A stretch of DNA of 64,000 bases from Nymphaea colorata (Eukaryota > Streptophyta > Magnoliopsida > Nymphaeales > Nymphaeaceae): contig NC_045148.1 of assembly GCF_008831285.2 (NCBI RefSeq), positions 22,721,183-22,785,182 on the forward strand. Reading direction: 5' to 3'. The position numbers and the translations under genes were made by a program. Shown here in pieces: positions 22,270 through 34,515 of this stretch; position 1 is the stretch's first letter; the number at the start of each line of letters is the position of its first letter. A model generated the notes under the pieces. The model did not search any database. It was not told the origin of the DNA and worked only from the letters and a program-made list of their open reading frames with translations.

Positions 22270-25051
22270 ATAAACATAGACTATTGAAGCAAATAGATAG
22301 AGAGCCAATAAAATGGGAATTCATAGCAAAATTTGGGGACAACAAGTCCCTAAGTACAAGAATAAACCGCAAAAACATAAATAGAAGATGAATATACAAG
22401 ACAATCGCATAGTAAAACAAAAATAAAAAAAGGATGGTGTAGCACAGTCACCCAGCCGCAGACGGAGGACGGCGCCATAGCTGAATAACAAAATGGACAT
22501 CCCCCTACACCAGACGAGCCACAAGATCTGGCAATGAGAAGGTGCCCCTGAAGACCCTGTTGTTGCGCTCCTCCCAAATGTGCCACCAAGAAGAAATGAG
22601 CCACAACCTCTAGACTCGCCCCCAGGAAGCAGACAGGTGGGGAGAAGGAGAAAAGAGGAAAAAAAGGCAAATGGAGGGTGGGTCTGGAAGGCTACTAACA
22701 TGGGAAGGCCATGCAAAGGCAAAAACACTAACAAAGAAAGGGCAAGTAGTAAAAAGGTGGACCCAAGACTCAACTGTGTTGAGATAGAGGGGACACTGGT
22801 TAGCTAAACTGATGCCAAGGCGATGTAAGTGGTCAAAAGTGTTGATGTGACCAGCAAGAAGAAGCCAGACAAAAGTAATGGCACGAGGAGAAGGGCCTGG
22901 GGACCAAAGGGACAGGGGGTGAGAGCAACGCAACAGAAGAACCAAAAGAGGCCAGGTAGCAAGAAGAAAAAGTGAATCCATAGAAAGGTGAAAGAGGCCA
23001 AGATTGGGGTGCAACAGAAGGGAGGTCAACAAGCCGAAGGAAAAGGCGAAAGGCAAAAACCAGGTCACACCAAAAGTGGGAGGAGAGGTGTGGGAGATGA
23101 AACCATTCCAAACACTAAGGGAAGAGAGGTCAAATTTGGAACAAATGAATGGGGTGATTGGAGAATGCTCAGTTGCGAGATGCCACCATCAAGAACACAG
23201 GAAGGACTCACATGCCGGACTAAGGTTGGTAACCCCAACACCCCCAAGAAGACGTGGAAGGGCAACCATATTCTGACATGCAAGCCAATCTGAAGGTCGA
23301 TCACCATCCCAGATAAATCTACGAAAAATCCTATCAAACCTTCTCAGAACAGCCACAGGAGGTCAAAAGACTGCCAGTGCATGGAGGGGGACCGACGAAA
23401 CAATGTTTAGTAAGAGTAATACGACCAGGAAGATAAAACAGCTTTTTCTATCAACACTGAAGGTGATTCACAAGCTTCTGTTCTACTAAATTCCAAAAGG
23501 AGGAGCAGGAGGCGCCAACATAGTCTGAAGACCTAAGTAGTCCATGTGTAAGCCATTAACCTTACACCCAAAGCAAGCTTTCGCAAGAAGCACCGTGGCT
23601 GGATCCACGTGAATGAGAGAAAGGTGGTCTTTAGAGGAATTAATAGAAAGACCCGAGATGAGCTCAAAAACCTGAGGATGAGCCAAGTTCTCACAATATA
23701 TTGGCTGAAGGCAGTGCCAACAGGAGAAAGTTGTCAGCATATTGAAGGGTGGAGAAGGACTGTAAGTGGGGGAGTGAATGTGGCGTGAGGAAGCCAACGA
23801 CCGCAGCATGATGAAATAACGTAGAAAAGCACTCCGGCAACTAAGTTGAAAAGAAAGGCGACAACGGGCAACCCTGAGAGAGGCTGCGACCGAGACAGAA
23901 GAAATCGCCACACATCCCATTGAAGGTGAGCAGGTCTGAAAGGAACTCCCAACTAACCGAATCAAAGGCCTTAGAGATGTCCAACTTAAGCATGAAGGAA
24001 GGAAGATGTAGACAGTATAGAGAGTGAACAACTTCATTGGCCAGGACAATCGCGTCCTGCAAACGTCGACCCATGATGAATGCAACATGGAGGGTTAATG
24101 ATAGAAGACATAACAGGCGCAAGCTACAAAGATAGCATTTAGCAATAATCTTGTAAGGTGTGCCTAAGATAGAGATCGGGCGAAAGTGGCTGATGTCCAT
24201 AGGGTTAGGATGCTTAGGCACCAAGACGCAGGTGACGCGATTAAATTCCTTCTGAAAATGGATTGGAGGCAAATTTCATCAAAAAACGTAAACACATCGC
24301 GTTACAAGCCTCCCAAAGGTGCGAAAAATTCAACAGGGAAACCTCAATGCCAGACACCTTACCAAAGCTGAGGGCCCAGACAACATCTTGATTTCTTGGT
24401 GTAGGAAGGGCCGCTCAAGAGAGATCGCACAGGAGACAGAGAGGGAGGAGAGGTGAATTATGGAAGCGGGCACAAATGCAAAGATGCTTAGAATAGAATC
24501 ACGAAAAAGGGCGGTCAAAGCCGGGAGAATGTCGTCACTAAGAAAAACCCCTATGGCGAATAACCATGGACTGGAGCGACGTTTGACGACACCTTCAAGG
24601 TGCGGCCAAGTGAAGAATCTAGAATTCTGATCTCCATAAGAAGCCACCCAGCTAGAACGCTGCTGCCAGTGGATGGACTCCCTAATCCCCCATTCCTGAG
24701 CCAGACACTTGAGACAAAGGAGGCGGGAAGACTGATTCGTAGAAATATCATCAAAAACTGGAGGGACAAAATCTCCTCATCCCAACCGGTCACCTCAAAA
24801 TTTGCCACTACAGAAAATGTGCTTCTAGGCAAAAACCTCCCTCCAGATGGAGTGCAACTTCCACGAGCCCTGAAAGCAGCCCACCTACCATTGATGGTGC
24901 GAGCCCACCATTTAGGATGGCAGCGACAAAGGACTCATTTCGGAGCCACCAAAGCTCAAAATAAAACCTGACACGCCTAGTACCAGCCCTACCCCGAATA
25001 AGGGAAAGGAGTAGCGGAGCATGATCAAATAAGTTGTCTCGGCCCAGGAAC
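22270..25051 (-). pseudogene. L1-type LINE ORF2, left-arm copy
   Basis: The minus-strand copy runs from the end of the endonuclease (DHAPLLLS just inside the gap edge) through reverse transcriptase (FRPISILGTP, the A/G-F-I-x-GR motif, KLDISKAFDSVSWEF, QGCPLSP) to the C-terminal zinc-binding zf-RVT region (CPL...WVHLFTTCPF) and 3' UTR. Frameshifts and stops break it. A deletion of about 76 bp after ...FLSDLL (near 23925) removes RT sequence kept in the right arm. The catalytic YADD motif is YADN in both copies, so the parent element was already inactive or mutated before duplication. The 5' part is lost in the N gap. Confidence 0.88.
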
Positions 25052-25151
25052 NNNNNNNNNNNNNNNNNNNNNNNNNNNNNNNNNNNNNNNNNNNNNNNNN
25101 NNNNNNNNNNNNNNNNNNNNNNNNNNNNNNNNNNNNNNNNNNNNNNNNNNN
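25052..25151. other. Assembly gap of exactly 100 N
   Basis: A fixed 100-N run normally marks a scaffold join of unknown size. The left arm of the inverted duplication ends inside the LINE at its left edge, and its right edge starts inside another repeated block matched at about 49645. The physical adjacency of the two sides is therefore not proven. Confidence 0.99.
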
Positions 25152-25305
25152 GCCTGCCCGACCTGCCCATTTTTTTCTTTTTTTTACCTGGCCGGCCCTT
25201 AGGTTTGATAGCAGAATAAACTCTACAATATACATTGATTTTCTTTTGGCATATGCAACCGTTCACATCGAAGCACCCTACACATTTTTAAATTGCAATG
25301 TTCTC

Positions 25306-25342
<37 letters not shown>

Positions 25343-25985
25343 AAAATTAACATAACATTAATAAGTCCAACAAAAAGTTGAATTGAAAAAGTGATTACAT
25401 CTAAAGATAGCTCTTAATTCCTGTAAGAAGTTGGAGTATGACCATTTCCCCATAGGTTACTGGAAATTAACCAGACATCATACAAAATAGAGGATGTCAT
25501 GCACAACTAAGACAGTCTCATTCCTCTAAATAATATCGTTTCTGGAGTTCCAAATGCCCCATACGTAAACAGTCATTCTCTAAATGGTATGCCATTTCTT
25601 TTTGTTTCTCACTCTAACTGGTCCATGGATCAAGGTTCTGAATTGTAGATATGTTTGTGACTTCAATATGAGCATAGACCAGGTAAGCGCATAAAGATCT
25701 CGAGACACTCGACAAAACCACATCAGGTGAGTGGTAGACCTCAGCACAATAACATAAAGGACACTTGCTCCCAAGGTGAAAACCAGATCTTGTGAGGTTA
25801 TTTTGAGTCTGAATGTGGTCCAATAGAATAAATCATGCAAGAATTTTGGATCGTCGAGTAGGACCCCAGCCCAAAGGAGGTTATGAGGAAACCAGTTGAC
25901 ACAGTTGGTTGAAGCAAGCTATATGCATGACGTATATAGAAACACCCTTCGCCATCTTGTGCCCATGAAAAAAGTGCTCTATGAA
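25152..25985 (-). repeat. Block X, copy 1, with LINE 3' fragment
   Basis: Same-strand match to about 49635-50565. The minus strand encodes a zf-RVT-like LINE C-terminus (reads GFHLGSKCPLCYCAEVYHS, the CPLC...H spacing of that domain) from a LINE different from the one at 53-59 kb. A GA microsatellite lies at 25311-25338. Block X is absent between blocks A and B in the left copy. Confidence 0.75.
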
Positions 25986-28900
25986 ATAAATCCGTCTTTG
26001 AAGGGTGAGAGGGGGAGAGAGTCAAGTCTTTCGAAAAAATAAACCTATATCTGAAAGTATGACTATAATTATACATGCATTCACATCGAAGCCACCCTGA
26101 CTTTTTTAGTGGTTCTTCATGCATTTTTATTAGTTGTTCACTGAACACATCTGCGTACATTTATATATTTTTTTCGACATCTGTCAACCATTCAATAGTA
26201 TGACTATAAACTATCTCTGATTATTTTAATAAAAGAGTATTTTGATTATTTCCAACCCTTGGCATGGTATCTTCTATTTGGACTTAACATATGATTGCGT
26301 TCTGAAAGTGATCAAACGTTTGTAATTTAATTTTAATTGTTTCGTTGTCTCGGCAACGCACATGCATTTAATTAGTGAGGTTTTAGAAATAATTGCTCAA
26401 AACACTGGTTTCGATCAGATGGTTTTGTATATCTATTGGTTAAACTTTTTTTTTATCCCATGGCATATTCCATCCGTCGACTTTTCTCCCGCATACCAAG
26501 TCAAAAAACTTTAACAGATAATTTTTTTGTGTTTGGATCATTTTCCAAGAGTGTCCTGTTGATTTCCTCCCTCAGAGGATTAATATTTCCTATTCACAAG
26601 AACGCATTCTTAAGTTGTTTGGGTGGCAAAACTCATTTTTTGCGGTAAAAACCGATTCTTCCTTCTAAGACACTGTTTCGTAAGGGTTTGGGTGATAAGA
26701 AATGCATGTTTTACAAAAAATTATTTTTGGAAGAAAATATTTTACCAAAATTAATTAAAAACAAAAAACTGTTTTGATTCTATATCCAAACATACAAATC
26801 TTTTTTGCAAAACTAATTAAAAAATAATCTTTAAAAAACATTTTTCGTTAAATGTTTTTTTGTAGTGTGCCATTAAAACACTAGCACATCTGAGACTGAA
26901 CATACAGAAATATTTCTGCAATCTTTCACAAAATTATACAAAGTGGCTCGATTCTTGGTCAAATAGTAATTCACCAGTCAACTCTTAAAGATCAAGAAAC
27001 GTGCACTCAAGTTTTTGGATGAATCTCAACGAGTTGCTTCGGCATGGAAGTCACTAAAATTATGAGGAATAATTTAAACAGTTGCCCTTTTATTGAAAAT
27101 TGTCCATTTTATTTTTCTCTTCCTTGTAGATAATTTAGATTGAGATGAGTAATTTTGTAAATAATCCCTTTATTTTAATGGCTGATGCCCCTGCAGCTTC
27201 TTAAACCCATTAATACGTAACTCGCTGATTTTCCATTGGCCCGTTCAGTGCCACAGCAAATTCAATACTTGGGAGACAATACCCTTGGAGTCCAGGCTTT
27301 ACCTTTTCCTCTTTAAGAATTAGGACTTTCTCCAACACTTCAGCGCTCTACCTTGTCAATTAGAGTGTAATATTTTGCAGCTTTAGTAGTTTTCATGGAA
27401 ATCAGACTGAAGAGCACTTTCGAGGACTCGCCAGCCCGATCAATGAGTCTTGAAGGGTCAGTTCAGCTGCACAGCCTCACTTTGGTGAGCGGGGAGGTTA
27501 GTGTAACAGAGAACCTGAGATCAGATGCAAACAATTAGTCGAAGAAGCGGAGCATAGACCCGGCGGGGCACACTCACTCTAACGGCAACCTTTTGGGAAC
27601 AGCTGTTTAAGCCGTTAAGTGTAGGTGCTTTCTAGAGGTTGCAGATAGTTCTTCCTATTTGACCCTAAACTGATCGATCTGGCCAGGTTCAAACAAGCTC
27701 TACCAGGCTTTCGAGGACCGAGCCCATGCATGTGGCAAAAATATGGGAACGACTTGTGGCTAGGGGTGAAAGGCCAAACAAGACCGGATATAGCTCGTTT
27801 TCCTTGAAATCTATTCCAAAAGGAATCTCGGTGCATCGCAAAAGACCCGATCAATAAGTAGATTAATATTATATGTCTGAAAGAGAAGTCCACTTAGGGC
27901 TGCACAACAAGTTGAGCCAGCTCGAGCTCGACTCGATCGAACTCACTCGTTGAAGCTCAACTTGAACCTGACTTGTTTATTAACGAGTTGAGCTTGAGTT
28001 CAAATGTATGCTCGAAATGTTAAACGAGTTGAGTTCGAGTTGTAAGAACTCAACTCGACTCGACTATACAATAAATATTGAATTATAACGACAAAAAATC
28101 TAAATAAGTAAAAACTAAACGAGTTAATACAGTTTGACAAGTTAAAAGAAACAAGACATGTTTAACATAAATGAGTTCACTGAGTCGAGTTTGTGCCCAA
28201 TGTTGTATCATCGAGTCAAGCTTGAGCTTATTCTGGAGCTTGAGTCGAGTTTGACCTCGAGTTTTCTGAGTGAAGTCGACTCGAGCTGACCCAACTAGAG
28301 CTCGACTTGACTCGTGCATGCAGCCCTGGGTCCACCATATATTACAAAGAACGAAACCCTATTTTTAGGTTTTGGTATGAAACCAAGCCATGGTCTGCCG
28401 AAGCCAATTCGACCTATAAAGGAACAAAAAGGAGAAAACTGGAAAATCATTGGAATTTGGGAAATAGTTGGCAAATACAGGATGCCTAACTCGTTAATTA
28501 TATGTCGGTTGATATCAACTAATTTGAAAGTGAATTTTTTGTTGTTTTTTTTTCTATTTGTAGATAAAAGTTATATAGAAAATATAAATTAATCAAGATC
28601 AGAATATGCCTAACGACAGGTTGTGAGCCAAACAGAAAAATATATACCATGTTTGAAAAATATATACCAAGTTTGGTAACCCAAAAAACCAGCTATGCTT
28701 TGTGTCTATATTTGTTTCGACATGCGTGATGGTCGATTGAGCAGAAAATTTCATACGATCCTCCCCAATTTTTTGAAAAAATATGATAACAGATATTAAT
28801 AAAAATAACTTAGCAAATAGTATAACTAAAATGTTTTTGCTGTTTTTCGTAATTAAAAGAGAAACCAATTTTCTAAGACTTTAACTCACTAATATTTCAT

Positions 28901-29825
28901 TTGTTTTTTTTGTAAAAAAATCAACTCTCTCTCTCCCCTCTCTCTCGCTGCCCCCCCTCCAAAAAAAATAGTAATAATAAATAAAATTCAATTATGGGTT
29001 GTTCATTCATTGGTGCACTGTTTGGGATGTCCACTGTACATGAGCGTCCACAATCCCTGAAAATGTTGTTGTTGTCTTAAAGATATGCACAATGAGCTAG
29101 AATCAAAAGATTAATTGGCACCATTTTGGGGATTTTGTTCAGACTTGTTAGAAACCGACACGCACCACTTTTATTAATGACTTTTCAAAATATTTTTGTA
29201 AAATACTTAATACCTTCAATATTAATTAATTTTGAATAATTTACTGTGGAAATTTAATATCCTCCTATGTGTTAATCTCCAATCCTGATACCAATTAACT
29301 AAGCTAAACATGCCAAATTGTTTCGTTCTACAACAAGGAATAGATGCTTCCATATTTATTCAGAAATTAGTATATAGCTTTTATAGCTCCTTTAAGCACC
29401 AAATTAATTATATATCTTCAGGGAGTTCTAGACTTAAATATTGCTCTTTTAATATTTTGGCAACATATTAGGTTAAAACTAGCTAAGTGGTTTACAGGTT
29501 CTTACGTAACAGATTATGTGCTTTTCACAAGGATAAACAATAGGAATATTTGCAATTATTTGTTGTGTTAAGAATAAAATTCACATGAAATGGAGACACT
29601 TTGGGCGTTACTCTCTTCCACTGTAAAACATGGGGAAACAAATGGAGGCTCCCGAAATGTCTTAATATATTTTAATATAATGTCTAGGAAGAAGAACTTA
29701 ATATAAAACATTGGGACTTGTTATATATGCACTGTTTTAATATATTTTAATATAATGTCAAGAAAGAAGAACTTAAATTAATTCACGCATTATTGCACCG
29801 CAAACTACTCCATACATTAGATGGT
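25985..29825 (-). repeat. Block A, inverted copy
   Basis: Reverse complement of 14350-10130. It keeps the hAT MITE (27895-28328) but lacks the 11304-11712 insertion. It is closer in detail to the third copy (50565-51938) than to the left copy. Homology continues about 40 bp past 29782, the start of the copia tandem units. A local duplication of about 40 bp (TTAATATATTTTAATATAAT) lies at 29663-29775. Confidence 0.85.
27895..28328. mobile_element. hAT MITE, duplicated copy
   Basis: Orthologous to 12224-12654. The terminal repeats are TAGGGCTGCA and TGCAGCCCTG, and the flanks are AGTCCACT and GGTCCACC, the same target duplication with point changes. Its presence in both A copies shows insertion before the duplication. 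Confidence 0.88.
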
Positions 29826-30297
29826 CCAAGTAAATGACATGTCTATGATAAACCACAAAATAAGTAACCAACACATAGAGAGTTCAAAATTTTGAGACCC
29901 ACTTTGTAAACTTAATTGATTTCCTCCATTCCTACCCACTTAGTATTACCTTTTAGTACTGCTTCATCATTTGAACCACTCAGATCCACATTTTACAGGT
30001 AACTCAATCATTTTCTAGTGCACTATTCTCATTTAAAACATCTGATATTTCATCCTTTAATTTTATTGATTTTTTCAAAGTCAATTAATTGCAAAACGTT
30101 GCATTCTTGGATACATGTTCTATATGAACACCACATTCTTGGATACATGTTACAACACAATCACACCTTCAACCTTCTAGAAACTTTCACATGTGTGACA
30201 AGGAACACCATGATTCAATTTTACAGTTTTACAATGGGCGTAAAGAAAACAGAGTTAATAACACGGCTTTAACAATTAGTTTTCATTTTTCATAACA
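29825..30297 (-). repeat. Copia 3' LTR, unit 1
   Basis: Starts TGTTATGAAAAATG at 30297, directly after the purine tract TTTTGAAGGAGGGG (30298-30311, minus strand). The first 80 bases match the LTR starts at 11521 and 20887. The outer end is not exactly placed; block A homology resumes near 29823. Confidence 0.7.
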
Positions 30298-30311
30298 CCC
30301 CTCCTTCAAAA

Positions 30312-33300
30312 CTTGTGAATGAGGTCTCCAAAACCCAGTTTGAGCTTTTAAAATTTGACTTGATCTTTGACAAGGGACTTGGTGAATAGATCAGCCAGAT
30401 GTAAGCACGATGGAACATAGCTTGTGACAATTGTTTCGTTTTTTACTTGCTCACGCACTAGATGGCAGTCGATCTCCCCATGCTTGGTGCTTTCATGTAA
30501 AATTGAGCTCACTGCCATTTGTAAGATCTCATCACAAAGAAGATGCGCTGGTGAAGGAGGAGGCAGTTGGAGGTCTTTTAGAAGACATCTTATCCATCTT
30601 TTAGATGCCCCACAAGTCTTTGAAACAGTGAAGGATTTTTTAAATCTTATCCATCATTGGCAGCAAGGGTTTGACAAGGTTCCATGCGATCCTCAGATGG
30701 CTTGGCATTGAGAAGGCTTAATTCATCAATAATGCCACAAAAATACTTGCACTGTGACGAAAATATTCATTTCATCCCTTTGCTAAGCTCTAGGCGAAGG
30801 AAATATTTTAAGTTGCCCATCTTTCATGCAAAATATTTTGCCAAGATACATTTGAAGTTTTCTAGGTCTTCCTTATCATTTCCTGCAACAATGACAGCGT
30901 TGATGTACACCAAAATTACCATGAACACCCTTTCCCTTTGATATGCACACAGTGTGTAATCACACTTGGATTGCATAAAACCATAGCTCACCACTTCTGA
31001 CGAGAACTTCAAGAACCTGTTTTGAGGAGCATGTTTCCGCCCAGAGATAAACTTGTTTAGCTTGCACAATTTTGCTTCACCTTTTTCACAATAACTAGGA
31101 GGCAATGTCATGTAGATTTCTTCATTCAATATCCCGTTTAGAAAGAAGTTATACACATCCATTTGTTGCAGCATCCAATTTCGTTTTACAGCTATTGCAA
31201 TCAAATAATAACAAGTTTGGTGGCAGCAGCATAGGTCTCACGGAAATCCAAGCCTTCCACTTGTGCATACCCTTTGGCCACTAATATGGCTTTGAACCTT
31301 TCTATTTCACCATTCACCTTATACTTGATCCGATAAACTCACTTGCAGCTGATGGGTTTGATATTATTTGAAGGGGAGACTAGGGTCTATGTATTGTTTG
31401 ATTCCACCGCCATAATTTCTTCTTGCATGGCTCTTTTCCAATTTGTATGTTGCTCTGCCTGACTAGAGCATGAAGGTTTGGTTTGAGGAAAGATATTCAA
31501 CAGGAAGCTTTTAAGAGCAGCTGAAAAATGGGAAAAAGACAACTTATGACAAATGATACCTTGTGGAAGCCCTTTTCTAGGGAAGTATTTGTTTCAACCT
31601 CATCACTTGATTCTAAAACAATTTCAGGTGGTTGTTCAATGTTTGTACAATCAGTAGTCATGACATCATCTTGGCTTTCAGTCAGTCGACAAGAACAAGG
31701 GCCTTGTTCACTTGAATTTCTATCTCAAGTGTATGATTGTCATCAAATGTGAGAGGAATAACTTGAAAATGTGAGAATTTGCTCCGATACTTTGAGAATT
31801 TGAAGGGAAATTCAGTTTGATTGAAGACCATATCCCTACAATCAGTAGTCATGACATCATCTTGGCTTTTAGTCAAGTGACAAGAACAAGGGCCTCGCTC
31901 ACTTGAATTTCTGCTCTCAAGTGTATGATTGTCATCATTGAAGACCATATCCCTACAAACGATTTTTTTTTTTGGTTTCCAAATCAAGCAGATTGTAGCG
32001 TTTTTGTTCAATAGGATACCCAATGAACAGGCCTTGCTGAACCTTGTGACTAGGGATGTCAATGGATCGAATTCGGATCCAATATATCCTTAATCATGTC
32101 AGCTTTTCCGGATATTCAAATATTCAGATTCGAATTCGAATAAAGAAAAGTCATATCTGATCCCAAAATCCAATTTTACGATCTGAATCTGATTTTTATA
32201 TTTATATCTGAATCCAAATTTTGAAGCAGATTTTGCTAATTTTCAAAATTTAATAGCAGTAGATATAGGATATTTGTCTTAAAATGAATCTGATCCGAAT
32301 TTGATCGGATATTAATGTATATCTGAATCTGAAAATCATATATGATTGGATGCCATTTATTAAATCCGAATCCAATCTGATTTCCTAATTGGATATTAAT
32401 TTTTTTTCATATCCAATTTTTTTGGATCGGATTGGTCAGATATCCATTTCAAATAGGATATATTGACATCCCTACATGTGACCGAATTTTCCATGTGGTT
32501 TGAGGTTGGTAGAAAAATACAAACTACCAAACCTGCATATATGCTTGTAAGGTGGGTTTCTTTTAAATAATTTTTCAAAGGGAGATTCACTGTCAAGTTA
32601 TTTTTTTTGGATGGGGTCCTATTTGTTAAATATGTGGCTGTTAATACACGTAAGTCCCAACATTTTAAGGGTAGACCTGACTGAAACTTGAGAGCATACA
32701 CCACATTCAAGATGTGCTGATGCTTTCTCCCAACTATGCCATTTTGTTGAGGCATGTAGGGGCATGAATGTTGATGTAGGATGTCTCTATCACGAAAAAA
32801 AAATTGTCATTTGAGAAGAACTCGGTTCCACTATCTATCCAAATTTTAGCACCTCTGTTTTGAATTGTTTCTCAGTCATGTTAATGGAATGTTTAAGCAA
32901 ATCACCTACTTCACGTTTATACTTCAATAGGTAAACCCACATGGCTCTTGAGAAATCATCCTTAATAGACAAAAAGTAATGTGCTTGACTATGCGATGCT
33001 TGGGAAACATCACATTGTAGCAAATCAAAAGCTTCAGCAAAACAAGATTCACTTAATTTGAACATCAATCTATATTGTTTATCAACACTACATACTTCAC
33101 AGAAATTATTTGACAACTTAATGATAGAGTCATGCTTTCAGAGCATTTGATTCTTTGAGTAGGATGGTTGGCCAAGTCTCATATGCCAAACATCGAAATC
33201 TGATTGAGTGGGTTTCGTGAACAAGCAGTGTACAGTTGTAAGAGGTGACTTGAAAATGAAGAATTTCCCTGATGAATCACCCAGCTCAGTCCTCGTCATG

Positions 33301-33985
33301 GAGATCAGGTCCTGCACAAAGCACCTAGTAGTGGGGAAAATCAGATGACATTTGGTCTTCTGAATAAATCTGCTCACAGACAATATGTTGTAAGCAAACC
33401 TTGGAAGATAATACACTGTTTGAAGAAAAATGGAAGGTGATAGAACAGCTTTACTGACACGTGTTCTGTTGTCTGAACTCTAATTGAAAATGGAACAGCT
33501 AATTTTGTGTCATCTAGCAATGATTTATGGCAGCATGACCTGTGGTGACTACCACCAATATCTATTACCCAGGTGTCCAGTTTGCAGAATGACATAGTCG
33601 GAAAGCTTATTTGGGTTACTGATCGATTTTTGAGGAGTTGTTTGAATTGAATATATTCGTCTTGTGTTAGAATTGGAGCAGTGTCCTTGCTGAACTATTT
33701 TCCATGTGTGGTGGAGATTAAGGCATTGGAATCAGTTTTCCATCCAACAGAGGCCATGATAATAGCCCCCTTGCCTTGCTCTGTTTTCCACCTATAAAGT
33801 TTGGAGGGTAACCATTTAATTTGAAGCATCGTTCCTTTGATGTCCTGAAATCTTGCACTAATTGCAGAAGTATTATCGGTGCTTGTTTTGTTGGTTTTCA
33901 AACACATTCAAATTTGCACTTGCTGAGAGACCAACATAATCAACAGCACTAGTTTGAAGACGAGCTTCTCCTCTTGAAGGACCAG
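30312..33985 (-). pseudogene. Copia pol polyprotein relic, unit 1
   Basis: Domains on the minus strand: knuckle-adjacent gag end (33907-33695), protease (33595-33430, with the active-site triad region DIGGS instead of a DSGAS-like motif), GAG-pre-integrase (33416-33138, ends DVWHMRLGQPS), integrase (33116-32396, first Asp kept in LLQCDVSQ, but the catalytic Glu of NGIVERKH-type motifs is Gly: NGIVGRKH), and reverse transcriptase (31204-30824, starting after AIAVKRNWMLQQMDV, with VYINAVIVAGND where copia enzymes have YVDD). Frames shift repeatedly, and a 424-bp MITE interrupts integrase. All catalytic centres seen are lost, so the element is dead. RNase H is mostly unreadable. Confidence 0.88.
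32051..32474. mobile_element. hAT MITE nested in copia, unit 1
   Basis: 424-bp element with termini TAGGGATGTCAAT and ATTGACATCCCTA and an AT-rich interior full of GATTCGAATTC/ATATCTGAAT phrases. It is flanked by CTTGTGAC (32043-32050) and CATGTGAC (32475-32482), an 8-bp hAT target duplication with one mismatch. It splits the integrase reading (the flank reads on into ...CIFLPTSNHMENSV). Confidence 0.92.
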
Positions 33986-34028
33986 TTCACGCATTATTGC
34001 ACCGCAAACTACTCCATACATTAGATGG

Positions 34029-34501
34029 TCCAAGTAAATGACATGTCTATGATAAACCACAAAATAAGTAACCAACACATAGAGAGTTCAAAATTTTGAG
34101 ACCCACTTTGTAAACTTAATTGATTTCCTCCATTCCTACCCACTTAGTATTACCTTTTAGTACTGCTTCATCATTTGAACCACTCAGATCCACATTTTAC
34201 AGGTAACTCAATCATTTTCTAGTGCACTATTCTCATTTAAAACATCTGATATTTCATCCTTTAATTTTATTGATTTTTTCAAAGTCAATTAATTGCAAAA
34301 CGTTGCATTCTTGGATACATGTTCTATATGAACACCACATTCTTGGATACATGTTACAACACAATCACACCTTCAACCTTCTAGAAACTTTCACATGTGT
34401 GACAAGGAACACCATGATTCAATTTTACAGTTTTACAATGGGCGTAAAGAAAACAGAGTTAATAACACGGCTTTAACAATTAGTTTTCATTTTTCATAAC
34501 A
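34029..34501 (-). repeat. Copia 3' LTR, unit 2
   Basis: Same sequence as 29825-30297, starting TGTTATGAAAAATG at 34501 after the same purine tract. It is internal to the tandem array. Confidence 0.7.
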
Positions 34502-34515
34502 CCCCTCCTTCAAAA

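Larger units (their letters stand above)
16115..25051 (+). repeat. Left arm of a large inverted duplication
   Basis: This 8.9-kb arm pairs with 56315-64000 in inverted orientation: position 16115 pairs with 64000 and 25051 with 56315. Identity looks near 95-96% where I compared it (for example 22321-22540 against 59130-58900). The arm contains a copia LTR/gag fragment, a CACTA-like end and most of a LINE ORF2. It differs from the right arm by a plastid insertion (16708-17088), about 980 bp at 19965-20944, and a deletion of about 76 bp in the LINE. The left arm ends at the N gap, and the right arm is cut by the window edge, so the full length is unknown. Confidence 0.93.
29782..33985 (-). mobile_element. 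Dead copia element, tandem unit 1 (4204 bp)
   Basis: On the minus strand the unit contains, from high to low coordinates: the end of gag, protease, GAG-pre-integrase, integrase, reverse transcriptase, polypurine tract, 3' LTR and about 40 bp of flanking block A DNA. The next 4204 bp repeat it with only a dozen or so differences. The lower end (TTCACGCATTATTGCACCG at 29782) recurs at 33986, directly after ...GAAGGACCAG. The unit is therefore a genomic tandem duplication that includes host flank, not two separate insertions. Confidence 0.92.

Noticed and set aside
22091-22273. 60-codon frame conserved in both arms (22091-22273 and 59362-59180)
   Set aside because: Conserved only because the arms are duplicated; it overlaps the CACTA-like end and the stretch next to the LINE and carries no motif.
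22321-24971. Plus-strand open frames across the left-arm LINE
   Set aside because: They are antisense shadows of the LINE ORF2; only the minus strand shows ordered RT and zf-RVT motifs.
24808-25266. Frames running through the N gap
   Set aside because: The X residues are unknown bases; these frames have no biological meaning.
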